A stretch of DNA of 29,124 nt from a bacterium. GTDB lineage: Bacteria > Cyanobacteriota > Vampirovibrionia > Gastranaerophilales > Gastranaerophilaceae. The notes below the pieces were generated by a model. The model ran no database searches. It saw nothing but the letters and a program-made list of their open reading frames with translations, and was not told the origin of the DNA. The first letter of the stretch is position 1; each line of letters opens with the position of its first letter. The position numbers were made by a program, and so were the translations under genes. This document shows, in pieces, positions 6,968 to 15,002 of the stretch. The stretch spans positions 1 to 29,124 of the forward strand of contig SFZC01000040.1 of the NCBI GenBank assembly GCA_004558955.1. Reading direction: 5' to 3'.

Positions 6968-7892
6968 AGTCTTTAAAAACAAATTTTGCGGTAAAAATCA
7001 AAACCGTTGCCCCGACCAAAACCTCTAGCGGAAAAGTCGGCAAAATTCCGGATTTTAAAATCATTGGAATTAAAAGAATTGCACCTGCGGGCGGAAAAAG
7101 AGTTTTTACTTTATCGAAAGCCACAAACAAAACACAACATGCCAGCCCTGCACAAATAGTTAGTGGCAAATGCAGATACATATTCAAAATTTCTCTCAAA
7201 AAACACCCAGTTGCCGAAGCCAACGTCAACAAGCCTATAATCCGAAACGGTTTATTCCTCAAGGGACTTTTGGTATTGGCAAACTCGGTAAACGTAACGA
7301 TTAACGGCGGAGCAAGAAAATATATTTGTTGATTTTCAAAAGGAATAAGAGCAATTATCGAAAATACAACAAGAAGTTTTGTCCATTTTATCACTTGGAA
7401 TTTTAAGTCAAATTCACAAGGAGTATATTGGTTTTTAGGTTTAAGATGATATTTTTCCATTAACCATTGAGCAACAATGATAATCAATGCCATAACAGTA
7501 ACCGATATCGGGTAAATCCACGATTTTGTACCGAGATAAACGGGCAAAATACATGCAGAAATTATCGGAATTAAAGTTGTCCGTGCGATTGTCAGAATTA
7601 CTCCCGTAAAACCGAAGCACAGTCCAACTTGAAATATCAACGGAAGATTTACATATCTTGTAACAAGCATACCAAACAAAGCGGCAACAGAAACAAGAAA
7701 AAACATTTTTCTTTTATTACAATTCCAAGGCTGTTGCTCGGAAATCCACGCCCCAATAGTCAAAGCACAAATTTCAGGAAAAATTATTTCCTTTTCCCCG
7801 CTGATTTCTGCAATGGCAATCATCAAAAACGCCATTATCCCTGCAAAAATGTACCTTTCTATTCTTATTCGCCTTAAAATTTCGATATTCAT
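6966..7892 (-). CDS. HPP-family-like integral membrane protein
   Basis: This 308-residue protein has about eight to nine hydrophobic segments. Its second half resembles the HPP membrane family: TEFANTKSPLRNKPFRIIG is laid out like the family's P-x-x-S-P-L-x-x-P-R segment, and LFPPAGAILLIP resembles its HPPAGA signature with Phe replacing His. The first half (FPEICALTIGAWI) may be an older duplication of the same unit. HPP proteins are poorly understood; one cyanobacterial relative has been linked to nitrite transport, which does not fix the role here. The start lies 15 bases after prmC stops and has no Shine-Dalgarno. A TATAAT (7902-7907) ends 9 bases before the ATG, so it may be made both from the prmC operon and from a leaderless mRNA. 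Confidence 0.6.
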   Translation of the reverse strand: MNIEILRRIRIERYIFAGIMAFLMIAIAEISGEKEIIFPEICALTIGAWISEQQPWNCNKRKMFFLVSVAALFGMLVTRYVNLPLIFQVGLCFGFTGVILTIARTTLIPIISACILPVYLGTKSWIYPISVTVMALIIIVAQWLMEKYHLKPKNQYTPCEFDLKFQVIKWTKLLVVFSIIALIPFENQQIYFLAPPLIVTFTEFANTKSPLRNKPFRIIGLLTLASATGCFLREILNMYLHLPLTICAGLACCVLFVAFDKVKTLFPPAGAILLIPMILKSGILPTFPLEVLVGATVLIFTAKFVFKD

Positions 7893-7907
7893 TATAATAA
7901 AATTATA

Positions 7908-8762
7908 CTATGAACCGATTTTTCCTGAAAGTTTACCGAAAATTACCCTGTCAATTCCCGCCAAATCCTTCAAAACTTTTATTTCAGAAAAATTATATTT
8001 TTGCATAATTTCAGCAACTTCACGACTTTGCCCGATACCCAATTCAAACAGCAAATACCCGTCTTTTTTCAGGTGTAAATTCGCATCTTTTGTAATTCTT
8101 TCATAAAAATCTAAACCTTTTGAATCCAATGTATAAAGTGCCAAATCGGGCTCAAACGACACTTCTTTTTGAATATTTGCTTTCATTTGCGGCGGAATAT
8201 ACGGCGGATTGGAAACAATCATGTCAAATTCTTCATCTTCACGAATTTTTGAATAAAGGTCAGATTTTCTGAAAACAGCCTTGTTAAAAAGTTCAAATTT
8301 TTCCATATTAGAAAATGCCGTATGTATCGCTTCCGTTGAAATATCAACCCCGACAACGTGAGCATTTGTCAATTTTGCAATCATACACGCAATGCAACCG
8401 CTACCCGTACACATATCCATAATTTCGGTAAAATTATTTTCTTTTATAAGTTCAATCGCTTGCCTTACCAAAAGTTCGGTTTCATCTCTCGGTATCAAAA
8501 CAGAAGGATTAACGATAAACTTTTCGCCCATAAAATCCGCAAGCCCGATAATATATTGAATCGGTTGTTTTGTTTTTGCACGAAGTTTGGCTTTTTCTTC
8601 AACAATTTCCAACATTTTTGAGGTCAATTTTTTACCCGTCAAAATGTCAATCAGAGAATATCCGCAAAAATGTTCAATAAGCAATTTTACCTCTATATTT
8701 GCTTCATTTTGTTCTATTCCTGCATCTGTTAAAGCCTTTACTATATCGGGAATTGTCGTCAT
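7908..8762 (-). CDS. prmC: Peptide chain release factor N5-glutamine methyltransferase
   Basis: This 284-residue protein is full length for PrmC (HemK). An N-terminal helical release-factor-binding domain (about 1-75) precedes a Rossmann methyltransferase domain. PRDETELLV (91-99), the SAM-binding DMCTGSGCIA (116-125), GVDIS (138-142) and catalytic NPPY (185-188) are all present. The enzyme methylates the GGQ glutamine of RF1 and RF2, which speeds peptide release. The AGGAAG ribosome site lies inside the end of the preceding gene; the stop of that gene and this ATG are one base apart, so translation is probably coupled. It is commonly next to prfA, but prfA is not in this window. Confidence 0.95.
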   Translation of the reverse strand: MTTIPDIVKALTDAGIEQNEANIEVKLLIEHFCGYSLIDILTGKKLTSKMLEIVEEKAKLRAKTKQPIQYIIGLADFMGEKFIVNPSVLIPRDETELLVRQAIELIKENNFTEIMDMCTGSGCIACMIAKLTNAHVVGVDISTEAIHTAFSNMEKFELFNKAVFRKSDLYSKIREDEEFDMIVSNPPYIPPQMKANIQKEVSFEPDLALYTLDSKGLDFYERITKDANLHLKKDGYLLFELGIGQSREVAEIMQKYNFSEIKVLKDLAGIDRVIFGKLSGKIGS

Positions 8763-8763
8763 T

Positions 8764-9273
8764 TTATTCTTCTTCCTCTTCTATTAAATGCTGCGGTGAA
8801 TGCTCGGAAATTATCCTGTCAATTTCGTTTCGAGCCTCAAGTTTTGAAGAGAGCTCCAATTTTTCAAGATTATACTTTTTACAAAGTCTGTCATAGTAAT
8901 AAAGTTGCTTCTTTGTCGGAGCCTCTTTAGACATTTTGACTTCCTGCAAAAATTTTCGCTTACGTCTGTCGTACTCTTTTTGAGCCTCAATCAATGGGCG
9001 TTGTTTTTCCTTGTAATCATAATACTTTTTGCATTCTTTTAAATATTTTTTTGTATCCGATAAAAATTCTTCCTCATCAATTATCGGCTCTAAAAACTCA
9101 AAACGTGAACAATTTTGCTCAAGATAATACTTTTCATCCTCAAGAAAATTCTCCAAAATCGTTTCAACTGTTTGCCCTTCCGATTTTTTGACTAATGCTC
9201 TCAAAAAATTGCACAAGGCTGATTTCTGATTTTTGGTAAATTTCAAGTAAATTTGTTTTTTAATTTCATACAT
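8764..9273 (-). CDS. Unknown charged helical protein upstream of prmC
   Basis: I do not recognise this 169-residue protein. It is rich in Lys and Glu, mostly helical by composition, has no signal peptide or membrane segment, and ends in five Glu. A segment near the end (SKEAPTKKQLYYYDRLCKKY, followed by a helix ending RNEIDRIISEHSP) resembles a short motif found at the ends of assorted bacterial proteins, of the type TPKQLxYxxxL...SxxEAxxxI; its function is unclear. I take the ATG at 9273; a GTG lies six codons further upstream. No Shine-Dalgarno is present, but an extended -10 (TGATATTAT, box 9282-9287) ends 8 bases before that ATG, again fitting a leaderless mRNA. It is the first gene of an operon with prmC and the HPP-like gene. 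Confidence 0.7.
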   Translation of the reverse strand: MYEIKKQIYLKFTKNQKSALCNFLRALVKKSEGQTVETILENFLEDEKYYLEQNCSRFEFLEPIIDEEEFLSDTKKYLKECKKYYDYKEKQRPLIEAQKEYDRRKRKFLQEVKMSKEAPTKKQLYYYDRLCKKYNLEKLELSSKLEARNEIDRIISEHSPQHLIEEEEE

Positions 9274-9389
9274 ACAAACAAATAATATCACACTTCAAAA
9301 AAATAACGAAGCACAATCAGTTTTCGACTCCTCACAAACTGTACAAATTGATGTACATATCGACCCTCATAAAGCCGTGTTACACGAAT

Positions 9390-9578
9390 CTATCGTTTTA
9401 GCAAATCAATCACTGAAAATTTGCGGGTTTTGTTAGCCGAGCTAAAGTCCAGCAACTTTCTTCGGATTGGATTTGTTTGGAGAGCAGACTGATGTTGGTC
9501 AACAACTTCTTCACCTCTCATCTCTGATGATTTGTTCTCTAATAGTTTCAAGTTTTGTTCAGTCTTCTTCTCGTCCAT
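9390..9578 (-). CDS. Possible small protein (62 aa), unrecognised
   Basis: An open frame of 62 codons runs from an ATG to a TAG. The product is polar and basic with a Lys/Glu-rich front and NPIRRKLLDFSSANKTRKFS near the end, closing in VIDLLKR. GAGG lies 12 bases upstream of the ATG, which is far, and a TATAAT sits between them. The composition looks more like protein than chance, but there is no domain, partner or clear ribosome site. It may be a lineage-specific small gene, a remnant, or chance. The stretch 9292-9389 between it and the next gene holds nothing I can identify. Confidence 0.35.
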   Translation of the reverse strand: MDEKKTEQNLKLLENKSSEMRGEEVVDQHQSALQTNPIRRKLLDFSSANKTRKFSVIDLLKR

Positions 9579-9690
9579 GAATCTGATTATACCTCGTTAC
9601 TCTTATATAAAAACTTTTATTAATGAAAAATTGCGTAATTTGCTATATTTCTTATATAATCTTTACATATTGTTACATTTTGTATTTAAG

Positions 9691-9862
9691 GTTTCAGAAT
9701 GACGAAATGTTTGGTAAGCCACCCAAAAGGCATTCTTTATAACAGATTCGGATTGTTATACAGAAGAATGGTGGGAATCGCTCCGTTTTTCCACACGCTA
9801 CAATGTGTTTTCAGAATGTCGTATTCTTTGCTAGGTTCTCTAAATAGTCAGTTCAGGGTGAC
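9691..9862. repeat. Composite dispersed repeat, copy 3 (fills gap 9579-9890)
   Basis: Two repeat tails are seen: GGTTTCAGAATGACG...TTTGGTAAGCC (9691-9720) and TTCAGAATGTCG...CTAGGTTCTCTAAATAGTCA (9810-9850) ending in GTTCAGGGTGAC (9862). Between them a GGTGGGAATCGCTCCG module (9770-9821) matches the inverted module at 12880-12939. The palindromic core of copies 1 and 2 is missing here. Bases 9579-9690 before it are plain A+T-rich sequence with no feature I can support. Confidence 0.7.
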
Positions 9863-9890
9863 ATTTTCGTTTCATTATTGTAATCAAAAA

Positions 9891-11762
9891 TTATTTTGCA
9901 ACAATACCTTTTTCTGCAAAGTACAATCTGAAATAGAAACACGCAACGTGCTGTATTGAATCTACTCTTATCCATTGACGAGTTGCTTTGAACCTGATTG
10001 TTCCTTTTGATTTGTTCGGATTTTTGTGTGCATAATTGTTCTTTTCACTATTGAACAAAAGCATTTGCGATAATGCGGTTTTTCGACAAGCCTCCAAAAT
10101 TTCTTCGGCTTTTTCGTCCATTCCCAATTTTTTCGCTAAATAATATGCTCCGATTAACCCCTCAGAACGTGAACCGTCAGGGTAGAAGTGATCGCCGTAT
10201 TGATAGTAATAACTGCCTTCGTAATCAATATACGGAGTATCATCTTTTTTGTACATTTTTGACATCATTGTTGCTGCATCTCCAAGTACAAAATTGATGT
10301 AATTTTCTTTTCTAAACTCAGGATTTGTCGCCCATTCTTCAATCGCCTGCATTAACCACGCATCAGACGGAAGTGCGGTAAACAAATCCGCATAGATTTT
10401 CGGACGTTCATCAACAATCCAATCAAGTGCAAGTTTTGCTTTTTCAATAACTTGTTGACGTAATTTTTCATCCTCTTCAAAGTAATTTGCAAACAATGCC
10501 AAACCAAGCAAGGCTTCACCGGGGTAATAGAAAGAAAATGTCTTTCTGCGTTCCTCATCGGACATATTGATAAGCGGTTGTCCCTTTTGGAAACTCGGGT
10601 GGATATAATACCCCAAAAGTTCACCTGTTTTATAAACTCGAGAAAGAATGTGTCTTGTATATTTTTTGATATATTCATCATAAGACTTGTCACCCGTTTC
10701 GTTACGATATTTCATAATCGCAACCAAAATCATGCCTGTTCCGCCGAGTTTACCTTTTTCGTTGTAGTGAATATAGCCTGCCGTTTCGCCGTTATAATCG
10801 TGTTCTTTTGTTAGAGTTATACTAAACTCTATACCTCGTTTGGCAGCTTCCAAATATTTTTTATCTTTTGTTAATTGGTACGCTCTTATTAAACAAACAA
10901 TACCGCCACAATGTCTTAAGTCGTTATAATATAAGTCATCAATAGGTCTTTTCGGGTGTTCGTGGTCAACGTAATTATCTTCTTTCGCATCGTAGTAATA
11001 CAAATATTTTCCGTCAGATAATTGGTGTTCCAAAATCCAATCAGCACCCGCCATTGCTTGGCTGACAATTTCTTCAGGAGAATATTTATACAAAACATTT
11101 CCTCGATAAAGCGGTAATAATTCGTCATTGTATGTCACAAACGCACGACTTTTGATAACATAAGCTTTATGCGGAGTTTTTTTTAAAATTCTTATTCTTT
11201 CAGAAATACTGTTCGTAAGATCTTTTATGTAAGTTTTTCTCAACATTGTGTTAAAGGCTGATTTTGTATCCATTTGGCTATTTACCCACGCATCAGTCGG
11301 CATATAAATCGTAGGTCTGCCGTTTAGGATAATTTTTATCCCAGAAACCCCGGGCTCAAATCTTTCGGGAGTAAATTCTCCCGAATGAATTTTATTAATA
11401 TCAGCGGGTACGGTTTCATAAATATACTCAAACAAAATTCTGCACTTTTCGACATTGTTAAGTTCAAAATGTCCGAAAGTCTTATAACTTCTGATTTTTT
11501 CAATATCACGATTAATTGTTTCGGTCAAATCCCTTCGGCAAGAACCCCATCTGATAGGAGTTAAACCTTCTTGAAACAAAGTTATATACAAAAAAGTCTT
11601 TGTATTATCAAACTGAATTATATCAGACAAATCGTACTTTTTTGCATCAATTTTTTCACCAGAAATCAATGCTGTTCTGATATCATCTATCAACATTTTT
11701 AACTGTGAAAAATCTTTTTGATAAAATTCTCTATCAATATTGTTTTGTACCGAATAATCCAT
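9891..11762 (-). CDS. AMMECR1-like domain fused to an (alpha/alpha)-toroid, glycosidase-like protein
   Basis: The 623-residue protein has two parts. Residues about 55-210 resemble AMMECR1: FLYITLFQEGLTPIRWGSC at 57-75, then GVSGIKIILNGRPTIYMPTD at 138-157 and MLRKTY at 173-178. This matches the family's order of F-V-T-L, G-L-R-G-C-I-G, G-x-x-G-I-x-I-x-x-G and LP segments, although the core LRGCIG is replaced. From about 228 on, repeated helix pairs (MAGADWILEHQLSDGKYLYY, then CGGIVCLIRAYQLTKDKKYL and so on) look like a six-hairpin toroid, as in GH88/GH105 hydrolases and uronyl epimerases. There is no signal peptide, so it should be cytosolic. Catalytic residues cannot be named. AGAGGG precedes the ATG and a strong promoter lies at 11788-11816. 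It is a single gene; function unknown. Confidence 0.65.
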   Translation of the reverse strand: MDYSVQNNIDREFYQKDFSQLKMLIDDIRTALISGEKIDAKKYDLSDIIQFDNTKTFLYITLFQEGLTPIRWGSCRRDLTETINRDIEKIRSYKTFGHFELNNVEKCRILFEYIYETVPADINKIHSGEFTPERFEPGVSGIKIILNGRPTIYMPTDAWVNSQMDTKSAFNTMLRKTYIKDLTNSISERIRILKKTPHKAYVIKSRAFVTYNDELLPLYRGNVLYKYSPEEIVSQAMAGADWILEHQLSDGKYLYYYDAKEDNYVDHEHPKRPIDDLYYNDLRHCGGIVCLIRAYQLTKDKKYLEAAKRGIEFSITLTKEHDYNGETAGYIHYNEKGKLGGTGMILVAIMKYRNETGDKSYDEYIKKYTRHILSRVYKTGELLGYYIHPSFQKGQPLINMSDEERRKTFSFYYPGEALLGLALFANYFEEDEKLRQQVIEKAKLALDWIVDERPKIYADLFTALPSDAWLMQAIEEWATNPEFRKENYINFVLGDAATMMSKMYKKDDTPYIDYEGSYYYQYGDHFYPDGSRSEGLIGAYYLAKKLGMDEKAEEILEACRKTALSQMLLFNSEKNNYAHKNPNKSKGTIRFKATRQWIRVDSIQHVACFYFRLYFAEKGIVAK

Positions 11763-11787
11763 ACTAACCCTCTTTCAATTTGTAACG

Positions 11788-11816
11788 ATTATATCATAAA
11801 AGTTAAATTTTGTAAC
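11788..11816 (-). promoter_or_regulatory. Predicted strong promoter of the toroid-protein gene
   Basis: Minus-strand GTTACA (11811-11816), 17-base spacer and perfect TATAAT (11788-11793) with an extended TG. The leader would be about 20 bases and contains AGAGGG. Confidence 0.7.
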
Positions 11817-11869
11817 ATTTTTGCTAAATACTTTAAATTCTCGTATGCTAAGTGAGAAAGGATACAATT

Positions 11870-12745
11870 ATGAAGAACGTAATCATATATACAGACAAAA
11901 AGAGTTCAACTATTGCTGATACAATCTCAACAATAGATGACGTGAATATAAGACTTGAAAACGCAGCTTCTCTAAAAGATTACGAAACCTTAAATCCTGG
12001 GGTAATCATTATTGAGAGCGTTCCAAATATTAAAGATGTTTTAATGGTAACAAAATTCAAATACCCTATTCTATTTATCGGTGAAACCTTCAAAGGTAGC
12101 ACGGTTAGAGCAGTTGCATTTGATTATATAAAAACTCCGATTGATAATCAGGAATTGATTGTTCGTGTAAAAAATATGTTGAAAATCAAAGATTTGAGAG
12201 ATAAATTAAAAACTCTTTCAACAACCGATGAATTAACAGGATTACACAACAGAAAATACTTGCTTGAACGTATGGAACAAGAAATTTCTCGTGCAAGACG
12301 TTACGGCACGGCATTATCAGTTTTGCTATTTGACTTAGACTTTTTTAAAGTTGTTAACGATATTTACGGTTATGAATGGGGCGACGTATTACTTCGCTCA
12401 ATCGCCGATAAATTAAAACAACTAATCAGAAAAGAAGATATTATCACAAGATACGGCGATGAAGAATTTGTAGTAGTTCTTCCGAATACTTCTGAAGATA
12501 ACGCTTTCTTGTTTGCAGAAAGATTCCGTAAAGATATCGAAAGAATGGAATTTATCCCTGCAGGCGAAGAAGAAAGACACCCTATCACAATTTCAGGCGG
12601 TATTTCAACTTATCCTTGCTTCCAGGATGCTGAAGAAGATGCAAATACTATCATCAGATATGCTGAACACGCTCTATATAATGCTAAAAAGCGTGGTAAA
12701 AACAAAATTGTTCAATTCTCTCAATTAAATTTGGGCGAGAATTAA
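11870..12745 (+). CDS. Degenerate receiver plus GGDEF-family protein with GDEEF signature
   Basis: Residues 1-105 look like a response-regulator receiver whose phosphorylated Asp is replaced by Glu (GVIIIES, Glu49), while the conserved Lys-x-Pro (YIKTP, Lys88) remains. Residues about 115-290 are a GGDEF domain with STTDELTGLHNRKYL at its start, metal ligand FDLDFFK (Asp155), and NDIYGYEWGD (163-172), where the usual His is Tyr. The signature reads RYGDEEF (194-200) where RYGGEEF is expected, so the second Gly is Asp. The inhibitory I-site RKED (187-190) is intact and correctly spaced. It may be an inactive enzyme acting as a c-di-GMP sensor, or a variant with altered activity. The ATG at 11870 is chosen: the upstream in-frame GTG (11852) overlaps the AAAGGA ribosome site. 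Confidence 0.88.
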   Translation: MKNVIIYTDKKSSTIADTISTIDDVNIRLENAASLKDYETLNPGVIIIESVPNIKDVLMVTKFKYPILFIGETFKGSTVRAVAFDYIKTPIDNQELIVRVKNMLKIKDLRDKLKTLSTTDELTGLHNRKYLLERMEQEISRARRYGTALSVLLFDLDFFKVVNDIYGYEWGDVLLRSIADKLKQLIRKEDIITRYGDEEFVVVLPNTSEDNAFLFAERFRKDIERMEFIPAGEEERHPITISGGISTYPCFQDAEEDANTIIRYAEHALYNAKKRGKNKIVQFSQLNLGEN

Positions 12746-12829
12746 CAACAACTGTTCTGAGAAAATAAACAACCTCAGAATATAAACAAAATCCTTTCTG
12801 AACACTTATATAGTGTAAATCTGGTTAAT

Positions 12830-12859
12830 AGGCGGTTTTATTTGACCGCCTTTTGTTTT
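12830..12859 (+). terminator. Terminator of the GGDEF-family gene
   Basis: AGGCGGT (12830-12836) and ACCGCCT (12845-12851) with an 8-base loop, followed by TTTTGTTTT. Confidence 0.85.
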
Positions 12860-12879
12860 ATATGTAACTTAAACAAAAA

Positions 12880-12939
12880 GGTTATCCCGAAATCACAGCA
12901 TTGTAAGGTATGGAAAAGCGAAGCGGTTCCCACCGTTTC
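12880..12939 (-). repeat. Dispersed repeat module, inverted copy
   Basis: Read on the minus strand, GGTGGGAACCGCTTCGC is followed by TTTTCCATACCTTACAATG. It aligns over some 40 bases with 9770-9810 and over a shorter span with 603-630. The remaining bases up to 12994 (CACGAATGACGACTTCCGAG and on) look like a decayed tail of the same family. It lies between a plus terminator and the end of the minus-strand MGMSASQAR gene. Confidence 0.65.
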
Positions 12940-12994
12940 AAACCTCACGAATGACGACTTCCGAGCAGAAATGCCTGTTACCAAACATTATCCC

Positions 12995-14062
12995 TTACGC
13001 ATTGAAGGTTTTGAAGGATGAATCAACGTTCTTAGATATTACTTTTTTAACTGCTTCCATTTCGGTAGATATTGCAACTTCTTCGGTATCCAACTGTTTC
13101 AATTCAAGTTCCAAAGATTTATCCTGTTGTTGTACAATTTCTATCTTTGAATTTATATCCTGTATCTTTTGGTCATATTGATACTGTTCATAATTATACT
13201 TATTCATCGCATCGTTGTATGCTTCTTCATCAGTTGTGGTGTTTGTTACCAAAGTATATGTTACGCCGTTATTTTTGTCGTAATTACCCTCTTCGTCCGC
13301 ATTATACAAGGTAATTGAAATATATCGACCCGTTGAATCTTTTTCAACAGTTCCCGGAGTATTCAATACTTCTTTTGTTTTGGTTGTTGAACCCAATGAA
13401 TAACAATTAATATTACTTGTTGCAAATCCGTCAATATAGTTGCTATCGTTTTCAACCGCACTTGCTTGGTAGAAATACGGATTGTATGAACCCGTTGTGG
13501 AATCTTTTACATATCTTACATACCATTCGTTGGTTGATGCAGGATTGTTATTAACGGTTTCGTTCAACATTACTTGGTAATATTGTTCTTCTTCCATTAA
13601 ATCCTTCAACTGGTCTTCTGATAAACCTGACAAATACGGGTCATTCAACAGGTTATAGCCTGTTATATCGCCAAGCTTTCTCAAGGTGGTTGAACCGATT
13701 TTGTATTCTTTATCGCCAACGATATTATATGCTTGAGAAATAATACTTGATGAGGCTGACACGATTGAATAATCATCTTGCCATTGTTGAATGTAACTGA
13801 TTGAGTAATCACCGTTACCTTTTGCAATCATAGAGGTAATTGTGTTGGTTAAGGCTCCGTCATCAAAAGTATATGAAACTTTTGTATAGTCATCTACAGA
13901 CGGCGGAGTCGGAACGACTAAATTACATAGTTCGCTATAATAGCTTGCCGACGTGTCGGATAATGTCATTCTTTGTTGGTTAATTTGTTGACCTTCAAAT
14001 TCGACATTATTCTTGCGTGCCGTCAGACATAAAAATCTTGCTTGTGATGCACTCATGCCCAT
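12995..14062 (-). CDS. MGMSASQAR-type protein, unknown function, likely lineage-specific
   Basis: This 355-residue protein opens MGMSASQARFLCLTARKNNV followed by EFEGQQINQQR. From memory, this kind of N-terminus recurs in proteins of Gastranaerophilales; no function is known to me. There is no classical signal peptide. The front resembles in style the amphipathic, Asn/Gln/Ala-rich N-terminal helices of flagellar axial or type III-exported proteins, which is only an analogy. The middle is Ser/Thr/Asn/Tyr-rich, like an extracellular or surface protein. The last ~60 residues (from about EAYNDAMNKY) are a predicted coiled coil rich in Gln, Glu and Lys, ending SSFKTFNA. AAGGAAC lies some 12 bases before the ATG. 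The gene is divergent from nifU and single. Confidence 0.75.
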   Translation of the reverse strand: MGMSASQARFLCLTARKNNVEFEGQQINQQRMTLSDTSASYYSELCNLVVPTPPSVDDYTKVSYTFDDGALTNTITSMIAKGNGDYSISYIQQWQDDYSIVSASSSIISQAYNIVGDKEYKIGSTTLRKLGDITGYNLLNDPYLSGLSEDQLKDLMEEEQYYQVMLNETVNNNPASTNEWYVRYVKDSTTGSYNPYFYQASAVENDSNYIDGFATSNINCYSLGSTTKTKEVLNTPGTVEKDSTGRYISITLYNADEEGNYDKNNGVTYTLVTNTTTDEEAYNDAMNKYNYEQYQYDQKIQDINSKIEIVQQQDKSLELELKQLDTEEVAISTEMEAVKKVISKNVDSSFKTFNA

Positions 14063-14146
14063 TGTAGCTTGCCGTTCCTTTCAGTCTTTTGTAAAAAATT
14101 CATTATTTTTGAGTTAGAATAAAATTAGTCAAGAAAGGAAAAAGGT

Positions 14147-15001
14147 ATGTGGGATTACTCTGAAAAAGTAATGGATCACTACAGAAATCCAAGAAACGTT
14201 GGAGAGATTGAGAACCCCGATGCAGTAGGTATTGCAGGTTCTTTGACTTGTGGTGACCAATTAAAAATATATTTAAAAATAGAAAATGATATCGTAACAG
14301 ATGCAAAATTTCAAACTTTTGGGTGTGGTTCGGCTGTTGCAAGTTCAAGTATTTTAACTGAAATGATTATTGGCAAAACCGTTGAAGAAGTTAGAAAAAT
14401 TACAAATAAGGACATTGCAGACGAGTTAGGCGGATTACCTCCTGAAAAAATGCACTGTTCTGTTATGGGGTATGAAGCATTGGAAGATGCTTTGAAAAAT
14501 TACAAGGCTGACGGCTATGTCGATTTGGACGAAGTTCTTGCCGAACATTACGGAACGGAAGAAAAGAAAGAAAAAATCATTTGTACATGTTTCCAAATTA
14601 CTGAAAATGTTATTTGGGATGCAATTAAGCAAAACGGCTTGAAAACGGTTGAAGAAGTTACAAACTACACAAAAGCCGGTGGAGCATGCGGAAAATGTAA
14701 AGAAGCTATCCAAGATATTATTGATACTTATTATCATAAAGAAAAAACAGAGAGCGAAAAACTTACTCCGACTCAATGGATTTTGAAAGTAAACAATATT
14801 ATCGAAACTCAAATTTCCCCTGAATTACAAAAAGATGGCGGTGATATTGAGTTGGTGGATATCAAAAATAAGACAATTTATGTAAAATTGAGAGGAAGAT
14901 GTTCCGGCTGCAAAAACTCAATGATGACCTTGAAAAGTTTTGCGGAAAAGACCTTACAAAATTCATTGGGCACGGACGTTACACTTGTAGAGGTAAAATA
15001 A
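14147..15001 (+). CDS. nifU: NifU-type iron-sulfur cluster scaffold
   Basis: The 284-residue protein has the full three-domain NifU layout. An IscU-like scaffold (1-125) carries Cys35 and Asp37 (TCGD), Cys60 (FGCGSA) and Cys104 (HCSVM). A BFD-like [2Fe-2S] domain (about 143-190) has CTC at 146-148 and CGKC at 181-184. A C-terminal Nfu domain (205-284) has CSGC at 252-255. It builds clusters on the scaffold with sulfur from NifS. AAGGA precedes the ATG by about 7 bases. nifS follows one base after the stop, so the two are co-transcribed. No nitrogenase genes are present, so this is probably the general Fe-S assembly pathway, as in several non-nitrogen-fixing anaerobes and epsilonproteobacteria. 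Confidence 0.95.
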   Translation: MWDYSEKVMDHYRNPRNVGEIENPDAVGIAGSLTCGDQLKIYLKIENDIVTDAKFQTFGCGSAVASSSILTEMIIGKTVEEVRKITNKDIADELGGLPPEKMHCSVMGYEALEDALKNYKADGYVDLDEVLAEHYGTEEKKEKIICTCFQITENVIWDAIKQNGLKTVEEVTNYTKAGGACGKCKEAIQDIIDTYYHKEKTESEKLTPTQWILKVNNIIETQISPELQKDGGDIELVDIKNKTIYVKLRGRCSGCKNSMMTLKSFAEKTLQNSLGTDVTLVEVK

Positions 15002-15002
15002 A

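Noticed and set aside
6779..6982. 67-codon minus-strand open frame between the YkgJ-type gene and the HPP-like gene
   Set aside because: It overlaps the end of the HPP-like gene, the predicted orphan terminator and the YkgJ promoter, has no ribosome site, and its composition looks like translated A+T-rich spacer.
9699..9959. 86-codon plus-strand open frame
   Set aside because: It lies mostly within the dispersed repeat copy and runs into the end of the toroid-protein gene; no ribosome site, and the product is just translated repeat.
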